Shown here one piece after another: positions 26,901 to 35,799 of a DNA stretch of 64,000 nt. The notes beneath the pieces are model-generated. The model was not told where the DNA came from and did no database searches. It was given only the letters and a program-made list of their open reading frames with translations. Position numbers and translations under genes: made by a program. This DNA comes from Myxocyprinus asiaticus (lineage: Eukaryota; Chordata; Actinopteri; Cypriniformes; Catostomidae), in contig NC_059356.1 in the NCBI RefSeq assembly GCF_019703515.2, positions 24,667,197-24,731,196 on the forward strand, written 5' to 3'. Each line of letters begins with the position of its first letter. Positions within the stretch are counted from its first letter, which is position 1.

Positions 26901-29900
26901 TCCCCTTTTCTCCCCAATTTGGAATGCCCAATTCCCAATGTGCTGTAAATCCTCATGGTGGTGTAGTGACTCGCCTCAATCTGGGTGGCGGAAGACGAAT
27001 CTCAGTTGCCTCCGTCTCTGAGACCGTCAATCCGCGCATCTTATCACGTGGCTTGTTGAGCGCGTTACCGTGGAGACGTAGCACGTGTGGAGGCTTCATG
27101 CTATTCTCTGCGGCATCCACACACAACCGAGAGCGAGAACCACACATTATAGCGACCACGAGGAGGTTACCCCATGTGATTATCCCCTCCCTAGCAACTG
27201 GGCCAATTTGGTTGCTTTGGTTTCACTCAGCACACCCTGGATTCGAAATCGCGACTCCAGGAGTGGTAGTCAGCGTCTTTACTCGCTGAGTTACCCAGGC
27301 CCCCATTTTGATTGCATTTTTTAAATTAAAGCTAAATAATACTCACTGAACAGTGCTTTTTTTATCATTAATCTTAATTTTATATACTAATGCATTCTTA
27401 TTGTTTCTATAGATTAAGTCCTAATAAGAGTGTACACAATTAGTTAAATCACAGATTTAACTTTTAATTATTTAATATGTTTTGATTTTACAGATCACAA
27501 AGTCTGCAAAGAGCCAAAGTGGCCTATGCCAACTACCATAATGACTATGACAACCTCAACAGCTGGCTTTCACGAATACCAAACTATGAGCCACGCGAAA
27601 CTGACAATATCAAACAGATTGAAGCAAAACTGAAAAATCAAAGAGTAAGTCTTTAGCCATTTTTATGATTGCAATCATAACAGTTGCATTATAGTCAAAT
27701 TATAGGCTATTATTTATTTACCAAAACCATATTTTAAATGTACAGAATCTGCTTTCCGACATTGCAAGAAAGGAGTCAGACCTGAACAACATTTCAAGAA
27801 ATGCTCAGCTTTATCAGCAAGCAGTCAAGGTATGAAAACCAGAGTGTATTACACTGAGCACTGCTAAAAAATCCAGTATTGCTGGTCACCAGCTTAAGTT
27901 GTGTTTTGTGTGCTGGTCCCCTAGCATGGCATGCTGGTGACCCTACCAAGCTTTTTAATGAGCTAAACCAGCTTCACCTGAAAGACCATGCTGGTCTTCC
28001 AAAGCATGGTTATGCTGGTCCACCAGCTAGACCAGCACCAAACAAGCACTAACCAGCATAAACCAATTGCATGCTGGTTAAGCTGTATATTTTAGCAGGG
28101 AGTGCATTACCCAGCAATCTTGTTTATGCAAAACCATGTGAACTCTTTTGTGTCACTGCTTTCAGGACTATGAAAATGAAGCTGAGCGGTTTAAATGCAT
28201 ACTTGACCTTGAAGATGGCTTGGTTCCCCAGACATACAAAAGGAGCAGACTACAATCTCCTGCTTTGAGAGTGAAAGGAGAGGTGATTTGTTTCTTTTTG
28301 TGTTACAAAAGTATACTGTAACCTAGATCAAGTCATTTTTATTTTATATATTTTTTTAATAAGAGTACATAATGATTGTTGAAACGTTGTTGTATTCAAA
28401 AGGAATCTGCTATTGAGGCCAAATTCTCTGAAGTAAATGCTGTGAACAAGCAGAGGCTACAGAACCTAGAGTTTGCTCAAAGTCTTCTTAATCAGGTAAG
28501 CAAACTATCAAGTGCCAAGCATACCAATAACCATGTACTTTGGCATAAACATTTCCTCTTTGTTCATTGACTAACTCACTATTTAAAAAAAAAAAATCAT
28601 AGCAACCAGAGGTCACAGAAATCAGAGAAGACGTCAAGACTGTGAGATCATCAGCCCCCGGAGAAGAGCCCTGGAGAATAAAAAAACAGATTCAGGAAGA
28701 AATCCAACGGAGAGAACAAATGGAAAGGGAAATTCAGACCATCCAGAGTGATATATATATATTAGAGGGCCAAAAACCACAGGATACAATTGTAAAGAAA
28801 GAGGTAATCAAGAAGGTGGCTGACCCTCAACTGGAGGAAGAATTTCACAAAGTCCAGCAGAAGCTCTCAGACGAACGCAGAAACACTCGTGTCCTTGAGA
28901 GTGAACTTGACACCCTCCGCGTTAAGCTACATGGGATTGAGACCGAAATGAAAGAGGGAGCTCAGCAGTATACAGTCAAAGAGGTGCTCCGCATTGAGAG
29001 AGACAGGGGGCAGGAGGAAGAACTCAGGAAACTAAAAGAAGAGCTAGAGGAACTCAGGCGGCAGAAAATAGTCAGAGAAAATGAAATCATTCAGATTCAG
29101 AAACAAGTGACTATACTTGCAGAGGAGAAAAGCAAGGAACAGGAGATCATCACTGAGGAGGAAGTCATTAAGGTTCAAAATGACCCTCAACTTGAGAGCG
29201 AGTATAGAATATTGCTTGAGAGAAAGCAAAAAGAAATAGACAGCCGAACACAACTTGAAGACGAGCTTCGGTTCCTGCAGGAGAAACTGAGGCGTCTTGA
29301 AAAGGAAAAGGCAATGGCTGAGGAGAAAATCACCATCAAAGAGGTTTTGAAAGTCGAGAAAGATATCGCATTGGAGAGAGAGGTAGAGAACCTGAGGAGA
29401 CAATATGAAGATGAAAAATCCAAGCGCAGTGCTTCTCTGAGAGAGAAAACAGACCTCCAACGCAAAATTACTAGCATGGAGGAAGAGAGGTCAAAGGTCA
29501 TCATTCAAGAGAAAGTGCGTGAGATTGTGCGACCTGATCCTAAGGCAGAGACAGAGGTGGCAAATCTTAGACTTGAACTTGTTGAGCAGCAGAGAAGGTG
29601 CAGAGATTCAGAGCTCCAGTTGAGGTCCCTACAGGAAGAATTAACAATGCTGAGAAACAGAGGCCCACAAATTGAATACAAAGAAATTATCAAAGAGGTC
29701 ATCAAATACAAGACTGACCCAGAAACAGAAAGAGAACTGGAGAAACTCAGGAATGAAATTGTGGACAAAACCCACCTAATAGAGAAAACAGAGACTGAGA
29801 TCCTCCAACTCAAAGAGGAGATTCAGACATGGAAAGACACCAAGCCTCAGATTCAGACCAAAGAGGTGGTAAACGAGATCCTGCAATACCGAGAAGATCC

Positions 29901-31272
29901 TAAAACCAAGGAGGAGATTGAGACTCTCAAGCGGAAACTGGCTGAGGAGCAGAGGAAACGCTTGGACCTGGAAAGAGAAAGGGCTTTCAATGAAGAAAGA
30001 ATCAGGCTTAAAAAGATGGACTTATCACAGGTGAGGGAAAAGATTGTCCAGCAAGAGGTAGTGAAGGTGGAGGAGGATCCAGTCTTGAGGTCTGAATGCG
30101 AGACCTTCACTCAAAATATCAACAATGAGCAGAAACAAAGGGAAATCTTGAAGGAAGATCTGGTCAGGCTGCAACGTCAAAAGGCTGACCTGGACCTTCA
30201 GATCGAGGAACTGGAACGTGAGCGCAGAGACCGCAGAGATGCTGAGCTTGAAATTCAGAGGTTGAGAGTCCGGCTTAATGAATTAGAGATCAGAGACAAG
30301 GAAAACAGAGAAAAGGTTACCGTAAAGCAAAAGGTTGTACTACAGCAGGATCCTCAGCAAGAAAAAGAGCACTCTATCTTGCGTCTCCAGGTTGAAGAGG
30401 AGAGACACAAACGTATGCTCTTAGAGAAGGAGTACAATGCCTTGTTGCAGCAGAAAGACACTCTTGAGAGAATGGAAGTTCGTGAAAAGGTTGTGCGAAC
30501 TGAAACAGTTCAAGTCGAGCGAGATCCAGAGGCAGAGATCGAGATTGACAGGCTAAAGAGAAGTCTTGAGGAAGAGACAAGGCGACGACGTGAGTTGGAT
30601 CAAGAGCTTATCACTGTAAACTCAAGGATTTCTGAGATGGAGTTCACAAATGCAAAATCATCCAAAGAACTTGACTACATTCGTGATGAAAGCAACAGGT
30701 TACAGCAGGAGAACCAGAGACTACAGAACGAGATAAGGAAGCTTCAAGCTGAAATCGAGATCACAACAAAAGAAACCAGAACCATCACAGAGTCTGCTCC
30801 AGTGGAGAACAGCAGGAACATGGAACTTCGACTGGAATCCTTGCAAAGAGAACTGTCTGACCTTAGACGTGTCAGAATTGAGAAGGAAGAAGAAATTGAG
30901 AAGCTACAAAAGAGTCTGTCTGCAATGAGGGTCAAAAGAGAGCAAAGAGAAAGTCACCTCCGTCGTTCAATTGTTGTCATTGATCCAGACACCGGGAAGG
31001 AGATGAGGCCTGAGGAGGCTTACAAGCTTGGTCTCATCGAGTGGAAAATGTTTGTAAACCTTCAGAGTCAGGAATGCGACTGGGAAGAGATCACTGTCAA
31101 GGGTCCCAATGGCGAATCATCTGTTCTTCATGACAGAAAATCAGGAAAGAGGTTTGCCATTGATGATGCTCTGAAGGCCGGAAACATCACAAACCGCCAG
31201 CTGCAGCAATATCAGAACAAAGAAATCAGTATCCAGGAGTTTGGTGTCATGCTGTCTGCCACAGGCAAATAA
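14945..31272 (+). CDS. ppl: Periplakin, complete 22-exon coding region
   Basis: Periplakin is a plakin cytolinker that joins intermediate filaments to desmosomes and the cornified envelope in epithelia. Coding exons: 14945-14994, 18711-18810, 19550-19704, 20033-20153, 20244-20363, 20494-20535, 21012-21173, 22228-22335, 22590-22685, 22799-22921, 24127-24273, 24552-24703, 25017-25120, 25219-25376, 26058-26236, 26325-26463, 26537-26730, 27494-27644, 27746-27829, 28166-28282, 28403-28495, 28603-31272. All introns are GT-AG and the frame is open throughout, giving 5265 nt and 1754 residues (human about 1756). Residues about 15-865 form the plakin domain of spectrin repeats, with an SH3-like insert near 385-450 (LPLKYRRETPQK). 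Exon 22 encodes the rod and C-terminal linker. The short first exon (MFRKKTAKNTVTITEKR) is less certain than the rest. It was chosen for its in-frame donor and for resemblance to plakin N-termini. Introns 1, 7, 14 and 17 hold SINEs. Confidence 0.97.
15330..15488. mobile_element. Short MITE, GGGGC(T/C)GTTCA termini, ppl intron 1
   Basis: GGGGCTGTTCAGACCGAA at the left and TTCGGTGTGAACGGCCCC at the right are inverted copies flanked by TAA on both sides, consistent with a TAA target duplication. The core is about 157 bp long, CpG-rich and non-coding. It has no effect on the ppl reading frame. Confidence 0.65.
15732..16200. mobile_element. Truncated MITE of the TTCAATACAA(G/C)TTAAGC family
   Basis: It starts TTAAAGGAATAGTCCGGGTTCAATACAA-like (written here only in part) and shares its body with the complete copy at 32617-33177, including TAAAATGACTGT and the AAAGGAGGGG(C/A)AAGT segment. 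The far terminal repeat is missing; sequence becomes GT-rich simple repeat near 16200. It lies in ppl intron 1. Confidence 0.55.
17001..17437 (+). mobile_element. tRNA-derived SINE, sense copy in ppl intron 1
   Basis: The 5' head resembles a tRNA gene with RNA polymerase III promoter boxes: A-box-like TAGCTCAGCGAGT near 17010 and B-box GAGTTCGAATCC near 17060. A body of about 370 bp is shared by five other copies in the window. It ends CCAAATTGGGGAGAAAAAGGGG followed by a T-rich tail. This is the only copy on the + strand. The 129-codon frame on its opposite strand recurs in other copies and is a repeat artefact. Confidence 0.85.
17550..18162 (-). mobile_element. tRNA-derived SINE with 13-bp TSD, ppl intron 1
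   Basis: A minus-strand copy of the same SINE family as 17001-17437. The tRNA-like head with its B-box lies at the right (about 18080-18155). The insertion is flanked by a perfect 13-bp target-site duplication, TACTAACTCCATT, at 17537-17549 and 18163-18175, which shows target-primed reverse transcription by a partner LINE. The copy is interrupted at 17689-17867 by a second, unrelated SINE. Confidence 0.88.
17689..17867 (-). mobile_element. Second SINE family nested inside the first
   Basis: An insert of 179 bp starts CATTTACATTTATGCATTTG and contains GGGGTTTGAACC (B-box-like on the + strand reading) and CTACACCACCACC. It is flanked by CATCTTA at 17682-17688 and 17868-17874, and uninterrupted copies of the host SINE carry this heptamer once. 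It resembles a widespread fish tRNA-type SINE. Orientation is uncertain because box-like motifs can be read in both directions. Confidence 0.72.
19060..19128. repeat. 21-bp hairpin in ppl intron 2
   Basis: Arms 19060-19080 and 19108-19128 are reverse complements with one mismatch over 21 bp, separated by 27 nt. The size is compatible with a small structured RNA or with the remnant of a tiny palindromic MITE. No family was recognised. Confidence 0.6.
21840..22190 (-). mobile_element. tRNA-derived SINE, truncated copy in ppl intron 7
   Basis: A minus-strand copy of the same SINE family. It starts inside the 3' body (GGGTGGCGGAGGATGAATCC) and ends at about 22190, so the tail at the left and part of the tRNA-like head at the right are lost. 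It ends only about 38 bp before exon 8 at 22228. An open frame over it runs into the exon, but the splice acceptor at 22226-22227 is intact. Confidence 0.82.
25485..25921 (-). mobile_element. tRNA-derived SINE with 13-bp TSD, ppl intron 14
   Basis: A full-length minus-strand copy. It is flanked by ATGAATCTAACCT at 25454-25466 and 25922-25934, a perfect 13-bp target-site duplication. The T-rich stretch between the left duplication and the body is the reverse of an A-rich tail. The B-box sequence (GATTCGAACTC on the + strand) is at about 25855. Confidence 0.88.
26887..27306 (-). mobile_element. tRNA-derived SINE with 12-bp TSD, ppl intron 17
   Basis: A minus-strand copy with TTTGATTGCATT at 26875-26886 and 27307-27318 as target-site duplication. 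It has small internal deletions compared with the copy at 25485-25921, around 27125 and 27215. It gives rise to a 137-codon frame that is not a gene. Confidence 0.87.
27861..28098. mobile_element. Palindromic MITE built of CTGGT/ACCAG repeats, ppl intron 19
   Basis: CTGCTAAAAAATCCAG at the left and a degenerate inverse ending ATTTTAGCAG at the right frame a segment packed with alternating CTGGT and ACCAG. The RNA would fold into a long imperfect hairpin. This type is common in cyprinid genomes. Confidence 0.6.
28603..31272 (+). CDS. ppl: ppl terminal exon: coiled-coil rod and linker domain
   Basis: This single 2670-nt exon encodes residues 866-1754 and the TAA stop. Residues about 890-1640 are an uninterrupted heptad-type coiled coil rich in Glu, Lys, Arg and Gln, which dimerises the protein. 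About ten times along the rod a short basic-hydrophobic motif followed by Asp-Pro recurs, for example KKEVIKKVADPQLE, TEEEVIKVQNDPQLE, IQEKVREIVRPDPKAE, VQQEVVKVEEDP and VKQKVVLQQDPQQE, between residues about 930 and 1500. From about residue 1654 (SIVVIDPDTGKEM) to the end lies the plakin linker module, which in periplakin binds vimentin and keratin. Periplakin lacks the plakin-repeat domains found in desmoplakin, and none are seen here. Keeping rod and linker in one long last exon is usual for plakin genes. Confidence 0.97.
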   Translation, partial: QPEVTEIREDVKTVRSSAPGEEPWRIKKQIQEEIQRREQMEREIQTIQSDIYILEGQKPQDTIVKKEVIKKVADPQLEEEFHKVQQKLSDERRNTRVLESELDTLRVKLHGIETEMKEGAQQYTVKEVLRIERDRGQEEELRKLKEELEELRRQKIVRENEIIQIQKQVTILAEEKSKEQEIITEEEVIKVQNDPQLESEYRILLERKQKEIDSRTQLEDELRFLQEKLRRLEKEKAMAEEKITIKEVLKVEKDIALEREVENLRRQYEDEKSKRSASLREKTDLQRKITSMEEERSKVIIQEKVREIVRPDPKAETEVANLRLELVEQQRRCRDSELQLRSLQEELTMLRNRGPQIEYKEIIKEVIKYKTDPETERELEKLRNEIVDKTHLIEKTETEILQLKEEIQTWKDTKPQIQTKEVVNEILQYREDPKTKEEIETLKRKLAEEQRKRLDLERERAFNEERIRLKKMDLSQVREKIVQQEVVKVEEDPVLRSECETFTQNINNEQKQREILKEDLVRLQRQKADLDLQIEELERERRDRRDAELEIQRLRVRLNELEIRDKENREKVTVKQKVVLQQDPQQEKEHSILRLQVEEERHKRMLLEKEYNALLQQKDTLERMEVREKVVRTETVQVERDPEAEIEIDRLKRSLEEETRRRRELDQELITVNSRISEMEFTNAKSSKELDYIRDESNRLQQENQRLQNEIRKLQAEIEITTKETRTITESAPVENSRNMELRLESLQRELSDLRRVRIEKEEEIEKLQKSLSAMRVKREQRESHLRRSIVVIDPDTGKEMRPEEAYKLGLIEWKMFVNLQSQECDWEEITVKGPNGESSVLHDRKSGKRFAIDDALKAGNITNRQLQQYQNKEISIQEFGVMLSATGK

Positions 31273-32389
31273 ATCCACTAATCAGAAAACATTACACATA
31301 ACCGTTTGTGTTCCCAGATTGCAGCTGAAATTTCATTTTGTATTCTCTTCTTCAGTGTATTTATTTACATATGTATTCTTATATCAATGGAAGATGGTAT
31401 TCCTTTGGTTATGGTGCTTAAAGTGTTCAATTGAAGGTTAGCAAGAGCCATTTTGAGCATGTTTTACTCAATTTTTTTCCTCTAATCTGATCTGATATAT
31501 TCAGTGTGTGCCTTAATGAAAAAGTTACAGTCCTATCTGTTTCTTTTTATTATTTTTCACTTGATGAATCAGATGAATCAATTCTACTTTCATGTTTGAT
31601 TTGAGATTAAAAAATACAATGTGGATAAGCCTGAGTACTGCGTGTTATTTTCCTTCAACTTATGGCAATATGAGCTCCTTTCCAGCCCGTGAATTTACAA
31701 TACCAATAAATATCCAAATACATTTTTACATTTTGATCTATAAAGATAAAAATATATATATGCATAATGTTTAATAAACAATTACATTTATACTTATATT
31801 TATAGGTGTCAGGAAATAATACAAATTTAGAGTTTATCAAAAAAAAATCTTTTGCAGCTGAAAGCAGTAGGGTCAGAAATTAACCAGAGTTTAGGCAAAA
31901 ATGGCAGATCATTCAAATGTGGGGGCGATTTTCATTTCCTCAGTATTTTAAAGAGTTATCTTGTAGCTGTTTAAGGAAACATCTTTGAACACTTGAAACA
32001 TTTAATATCTACTGCGGCATTAAAATCTGATAAAACAGTATAAAGAGCAGTATACTCAACTATAGGGACAAACCTTCAAAGTTCAGGTGCAGTTGTAATT
32101 TCATATAAGGTGTCTTCATATAAAGCAAAAATAATTCACACACACACACACAAAAACGTGCAGGATTTTCTTAAATTAGAATAACACAGACAATGCATTA
32201 TACTTTTCAATTATTTAGTCTAATACTGTATAATAAGAGTACTTCACTAAATCTTATAACAAATCTTATGTTAGACACTATTTACAAGTTCAACAATTCA
32301 TACCGTATTGCAAATTTAGCACATATTTCTCTCTGAGCTGTTTCATGGAATTTTTATTCTTAAATCTTTTTTTTTTTTTTTAATGTTTT
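31273..32389 (+). other. ppl 3' UTR and downstream DNA
   Basis: No gene follows the ppl stop. Two AATAAA hexamers at 31705-31710 and 31773-31778 are candidate polyadenylation signals, so the transcript probably ends near 31730-31800. The remainder contains a short (CA) run near 32138-32153 and AT-rich sequence. Confidence 0.5.
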
Positions 32390-33287
32390 GGTAACACTTT
32401 ACAATAAGGTTCCATTTCTTAACATTGGTTCACAACATGAACTGACAATGAACAATACCTTCACAGCATTTATTAATTAAATGTTAATTTCAACATATAC
32501 TGCACTAATACATTTTTTAAATCAAAAGTTCTATTGTATATGTTAACATTAGTTAATGCAATTTGAACTAATATGAACTAACAATGAACAATTGTATTTT
32601 TATTGACAAACATTAAAGGAATATTCTGGGTTCAATACAAGTTAAGCTCAATCGACAGTATTTGTAGCATAATGTTGATTACCACAAAAATGAATTTTGA
32701 CTTGCCCCTCCTTTTCTTTAAAAAAGAAGACAAAAAGGATATGATAAATGACAATATGTAACATGACAATATGTAAACATGATTTTAGTGTGATAAAATC
32801 ACTCACTAACCTTTTCTGTGTAAAGTTATAGCCAATTTTACAACTTTGTTGCCATGACGATGTAATGTCAACAAACACTAAAACCATAAAAGGACTGTAA
32901 AATGACAATTTAAACAACTTTACAGCTCATATAATACATGAGTTTTAACAGAAGAATTCATGTTAGTGCTTTTATAAAATTATAAGCTTCATATTTCTGC
33001 TTTTAAACCTTCCAAAAATTGGCCACATTCACTTCCATTGTGTCTTTCTGTAACCTTGATATTTTGCTTATTTCAAAGAAAAGGAGGGAAAAGTCAAAAT
33101 TAATTTTTGTGGTAATCAGCATTATGCCACAAATGCTGTCGATTGAGCTTAACTTGTATTGAACCTGGAATATTAGTTTAACAAAGATTAATAAATGCTG
33201 TAAAAAATTATATTGTACATTGTTTGTTCATGATACCTAATGCATTAACTAATGTTAACAAATGGAAACATATCGTAAAGTGTTATC
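32390..33287. mobile_element. Palindromic MITE (GTAACACTTTAC ends), interrupted
   Basis: The left end GGTAACACTTTACAATAAGG is matched in inverse by CGTAAAGTGTTATC at 33274-33287. The body consists of mirror-image ATTAGTTAATGCA and TGAACTAACAATGAACAAT motifs. A second MITE (32617-33177) has split it. Without the insert it would be about 330 bp. Degraded relatives occur near 3765-3945 and 43160-43820. Confidence 0.72.
32617..33177. mobile_element. Complete MITE with TTAA target duplication, nested
   Basis: The left end AGGAATATTCTGGGTTCAAT and the right end ATTGAACCTGGAATATTAGT are inverted, and the two halves are mirror images for hundreds of bases (for example ACAAAAATGAATTTTGACTT versus AAAATTAATTTTTGTGGT). 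TTAA flanks both sides (32613-32616, 33178-33181), and the host MITE reads continuously if the insert and one TTAA are removed. TTAA duplication suggests mobilisation by a piggyBac-type transposase, which is inference. Partial relatives lie at 15732-16200 and 40195-40740. Confidence 0.75.
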
Positions 33288-33426
33288 ACTGTTTTAAAGT
33301 GTAATTTTATGTCCCGGGTCCAAATGTGTAAAAACATGAGTGGACTGGTGAGGGGTCTTTAGCTCCAGCCACACCGCTAGCGACAAACTAGAACGCATCA
33401 CGATCTTATTCATGACCTTAAACCTT

Positions 33427-33894
33427 CTAGACCTTATTCATGCTTGCGCCATCTTTGATTTTAATGGGAATGACAACGAGGTTCTGAGGGATAGACTTAC
33501 AGTCTCTTCAGTGGGCTGTCCTGCAGTTTAAAGTGTTTTTGGATCATTCTGCAGACAAAACATTGATAAAATATCTTTCCAAGAACATTCAGTGGACAAA
33601 GAACTCCAGACAACATGAGTTGTGAAAAATCTGATGTGATCTAGGAGCTTTATACAACTTTACAGTATAGGGGTAAAATCTTTCTGAGTGAGAGCTGCCT
33701 GTGGCGGTGGCAGTTCGAGTGAGAGCCGAGTGAGAGCCGCCTGCAGCGGTGGCAGGTCTCTGCCACGGAAAGATTTTACCCCCTCTCCAACTTTATACCG
33801 CTTGTGCCATTGAAGAGGTGGTAAATCTATCCCACACAGCCTCGTTGTCATTCCCATTAAAATCAAAGATGGCGCAAGCATGAATAAGGTCTAG
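33427..33894. repeat. Perfect 54-bp inverted repeat flanking 360 bp
   Basis: The sequences 33427-33480 and 33841-33894 are exact reverse complements over 54 bp. Each arm contains GCGCCATCTTTG (or its complement CAAAGATGGCGC), close to the YY1 site AAGATGGCGGC. The interior includes minisatellite-type units at 33690-33765 and a segment at 33768-33880 that is duplicated at 35303-35410. No coding potential or known family was recognised. Confidence 0.85.
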
Positions 33895-33901
33895 CAGGTC
33901 A

Positions 33902-34036
33902 CAGCTCTCACACACGATCCGTTGCGTCATAACTGTCACACACGATCCGTCGCGTCACATCTCACACACGATCCGTCGCGTCACCTCTTACACACTATCC
34001 GTCGCGTCACCTCTTACACACTATCCGTCGCGTCAA
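33902..34036. repeat. Minisatellite, about five 26-28-bp units
   Basis: Consecutive units carry CACAC(G/T)ATCCGT(C/T)GCGTCA, each with two or three CpG dinucleotides. The last two units (CTCTTACACACTATCCGTCG...) are nearly identical, as expected from recent tandem expansion. The array directly abuts the right arm of the 54-bp inverted repeat. Confidence 0.85.
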
Positions 34037-34039
34037 CGG

Positions 34040-35080
34040 TGGGGTGAGAGCCGTGGCAGGTCGAGTGAGAACTCTCCCTCTCCAATAATGTTGTGTTTAA
34101 AAAAGTATTATTGCTTTTGGCTTATTGATATGGTGTATGGCTGTATGTATCCCATGACATATGCTAGTCTATCTAGTAACAAGATACACAGGTACAGAAC
34201 GTTAATATAACATAATATAATATTTTAACATCAAAATCTAACATTCAGTTGGCTAGATTTGAGAAAAGTTCTGGATTAAAATAATTACGGTGTTTCCATA
34301 TTCAGTTACAGAGGCTCAGTGCAATATGACAGGTTTTATCTAAAATCGACAGTGTTGTAGAGTGAAAATATATAGCTTTTGTTATGACAGTAACCAAATA
34401 TTTGTCACTCCTTTTTAAAAAAAAACTAAAAAAAAAACAGTCATTGTGTATCACAGCGTATAAACCATTAAACATACTTGTTTGCAAAGTGTTTGTGGTT
34501 TGCAAAAGCGTGCTTTTTTGTGTTTGTTTGTGTGCCACTCTAACCCTATTTATTTAGCCTGTTTTATTTGTCTATATAAGATGCTGCGCTGATCTCCCCT
34601 AATATTAACACAAAAAGCAGTATATGTAGAAAATAATATGTTTAGAAGTTTTGCTGTATGTCATCATCTCTTGCTTTAATAAATCTCCTTAAAAAATACT
34701 CTCTTGTTGTGAATTTTGTATAAAAATGTATATAAAAAAATATTGAATTTAATAAAAAAGAGAACATGCCAACTATCGATAGCCAATCAAATGAGTGAGC
34801 TGAATCAATAGGAGGACTGTATAATTTGCTGGCATATAGTCATGTTTAGCTTGTATAGATGATGACTGTCAGATGAACCATGCTGCTACAAGGCAGATAC
34901 CAGCAGTCATCAGAACCACTTTGGACTGCAACTTTTAATCCTTTAAAAGACAAAGAACACTTATTTAAAGATTAAGAAATGTATAAGCCCTTAACAAATA
35001 TTTAAAACAGGACTAAAGATAGCAAGAGAGGCGCAACTAATGGTGACGGTGCGAGTTGGAGCTGTCTGTGACGCTGACGG
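34040..35080. other. Intergenic DNA between the two minisatellite blocks
   Basis: No gene was recognised. Several short frames exist but none has splice partners or similarity to UBN1, the gene that occupies this interval in human. The stretch is AT-rich, unlike the GC-rich blocks on either side. Confidence 0.5.
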
Positions 35081-35104
35081 ATCGAGAGGGAGGCGCAGGT
35101 AACA

Positions 35105-35300
35105 AGTGAGAGCCGAGGCAGGTCGAGTGAGAGCTGCCTGCGGCGGTGGCAGGTCGAGTGAGAGCCGTGGCAGGTCGAGTGAGAGCCGCCTGCGGCGGTG
35201 GCAGGTCCAGTGAGAGCCGCCTGCGGCGGTGGCAGGTCCAGTGAGAGCCGCCTGCGGCGGTGGCAGGTCGAGTGAGAGCTGCCTGCGGCGGTGGCAGGTA
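35105..35300. repeat. GC-rich minisatellite with 31-bp unit upstream of glyr1
   Basis: The unit GTGAGAGCCGCCTGCGGCGG plus TGGCAGGTCCA (31 bp) is repeated with exact spacing, for instance starting at 35179, 35210 and 35241. Shorter variants lack the CCTGCGGCGG core. Similar units occur at 33690-33765. The array ends in a copy of the segment also present at 33768-33880. The 95- and 76-codon frames crossing it are repeat artefacts. Confidence 0.87.
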
Positions 35301-35302
35301 AG

Positions 35303-35412
35303 ATTTTACCCCCTCTCGAGACAACTTTATACCGCTTGTGCCGTTGAAGAGGTGGTAAGTCTATCCCTCACAGCCTCGTTGTCATTCCCATTAAAAATTA
35401 AAGATGGCGGAG
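35303..35412. repeat. Diverged direct copy of 33768-33880
   Basis: Both segments run AGATTTTACCCCCTCTC, ACTTTATACCGCTTGTGCC, GAAGAGGTGGTAA and CCTCGTTGTCATTCCCATTA in the same order. The copy here ends in AAAGATGGCGGAG, a YY1-like motif. It shows that the minisatellite and the 54-bp arm were duplicated as one block. Confidence 0.85.
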
Positions 35413-35799
35413 CGATAACTACGTTGTTCGATATTTTCATTTTATTTTATTATTATTAATGCAAATAATAATAATAATAATAATACTTTTACATAAGAAA
35501 TCGCAGCTATTATAGAAAAACAAACATTAAAGAGCCAGAGAGAAACAATTATATGAGGTTGTGCAATGATAATATTTGTTGACATTTAAGGGATTTTGTT
35601 TTTGAGCCCAACACAGATGTGACAAAGTAGGCTAATCGTAATCCCTTGAAAACTGAAAGAGCGGGCGTTTTACATAAAAATTACATTTATGTATATAAAA
35701 AATATATTTATAAAATATTTTTAAAAATATAAGAAATTTATTTTTTTAAAAACATGAATAAATTACCAATATACTAAATAGCAAAGGTCTTATTGCAAT

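Noticed and set aside
29044..30110. Several antisense frames of 85-138 codons across the ppl terminal exon
   Set aside because: They are shadows of the strongly biased coiled-coil codons. They are Ser/Leu/Phe-rich reversals of Glu/Lys/Gln codons, without independent evidence.
33902..34036. Possible CRISPR-like array
   Set aside because: The units are contiguous tandem repeats without unique spacers, in a vertebrate genome. They are a minisatellite.
35037..35324. 95-codon frame with repeated TRPATAAGSS-like peptide
   Set aside because: It is a translation of the 31-bp minisatellite; no start context, splice sites or family.
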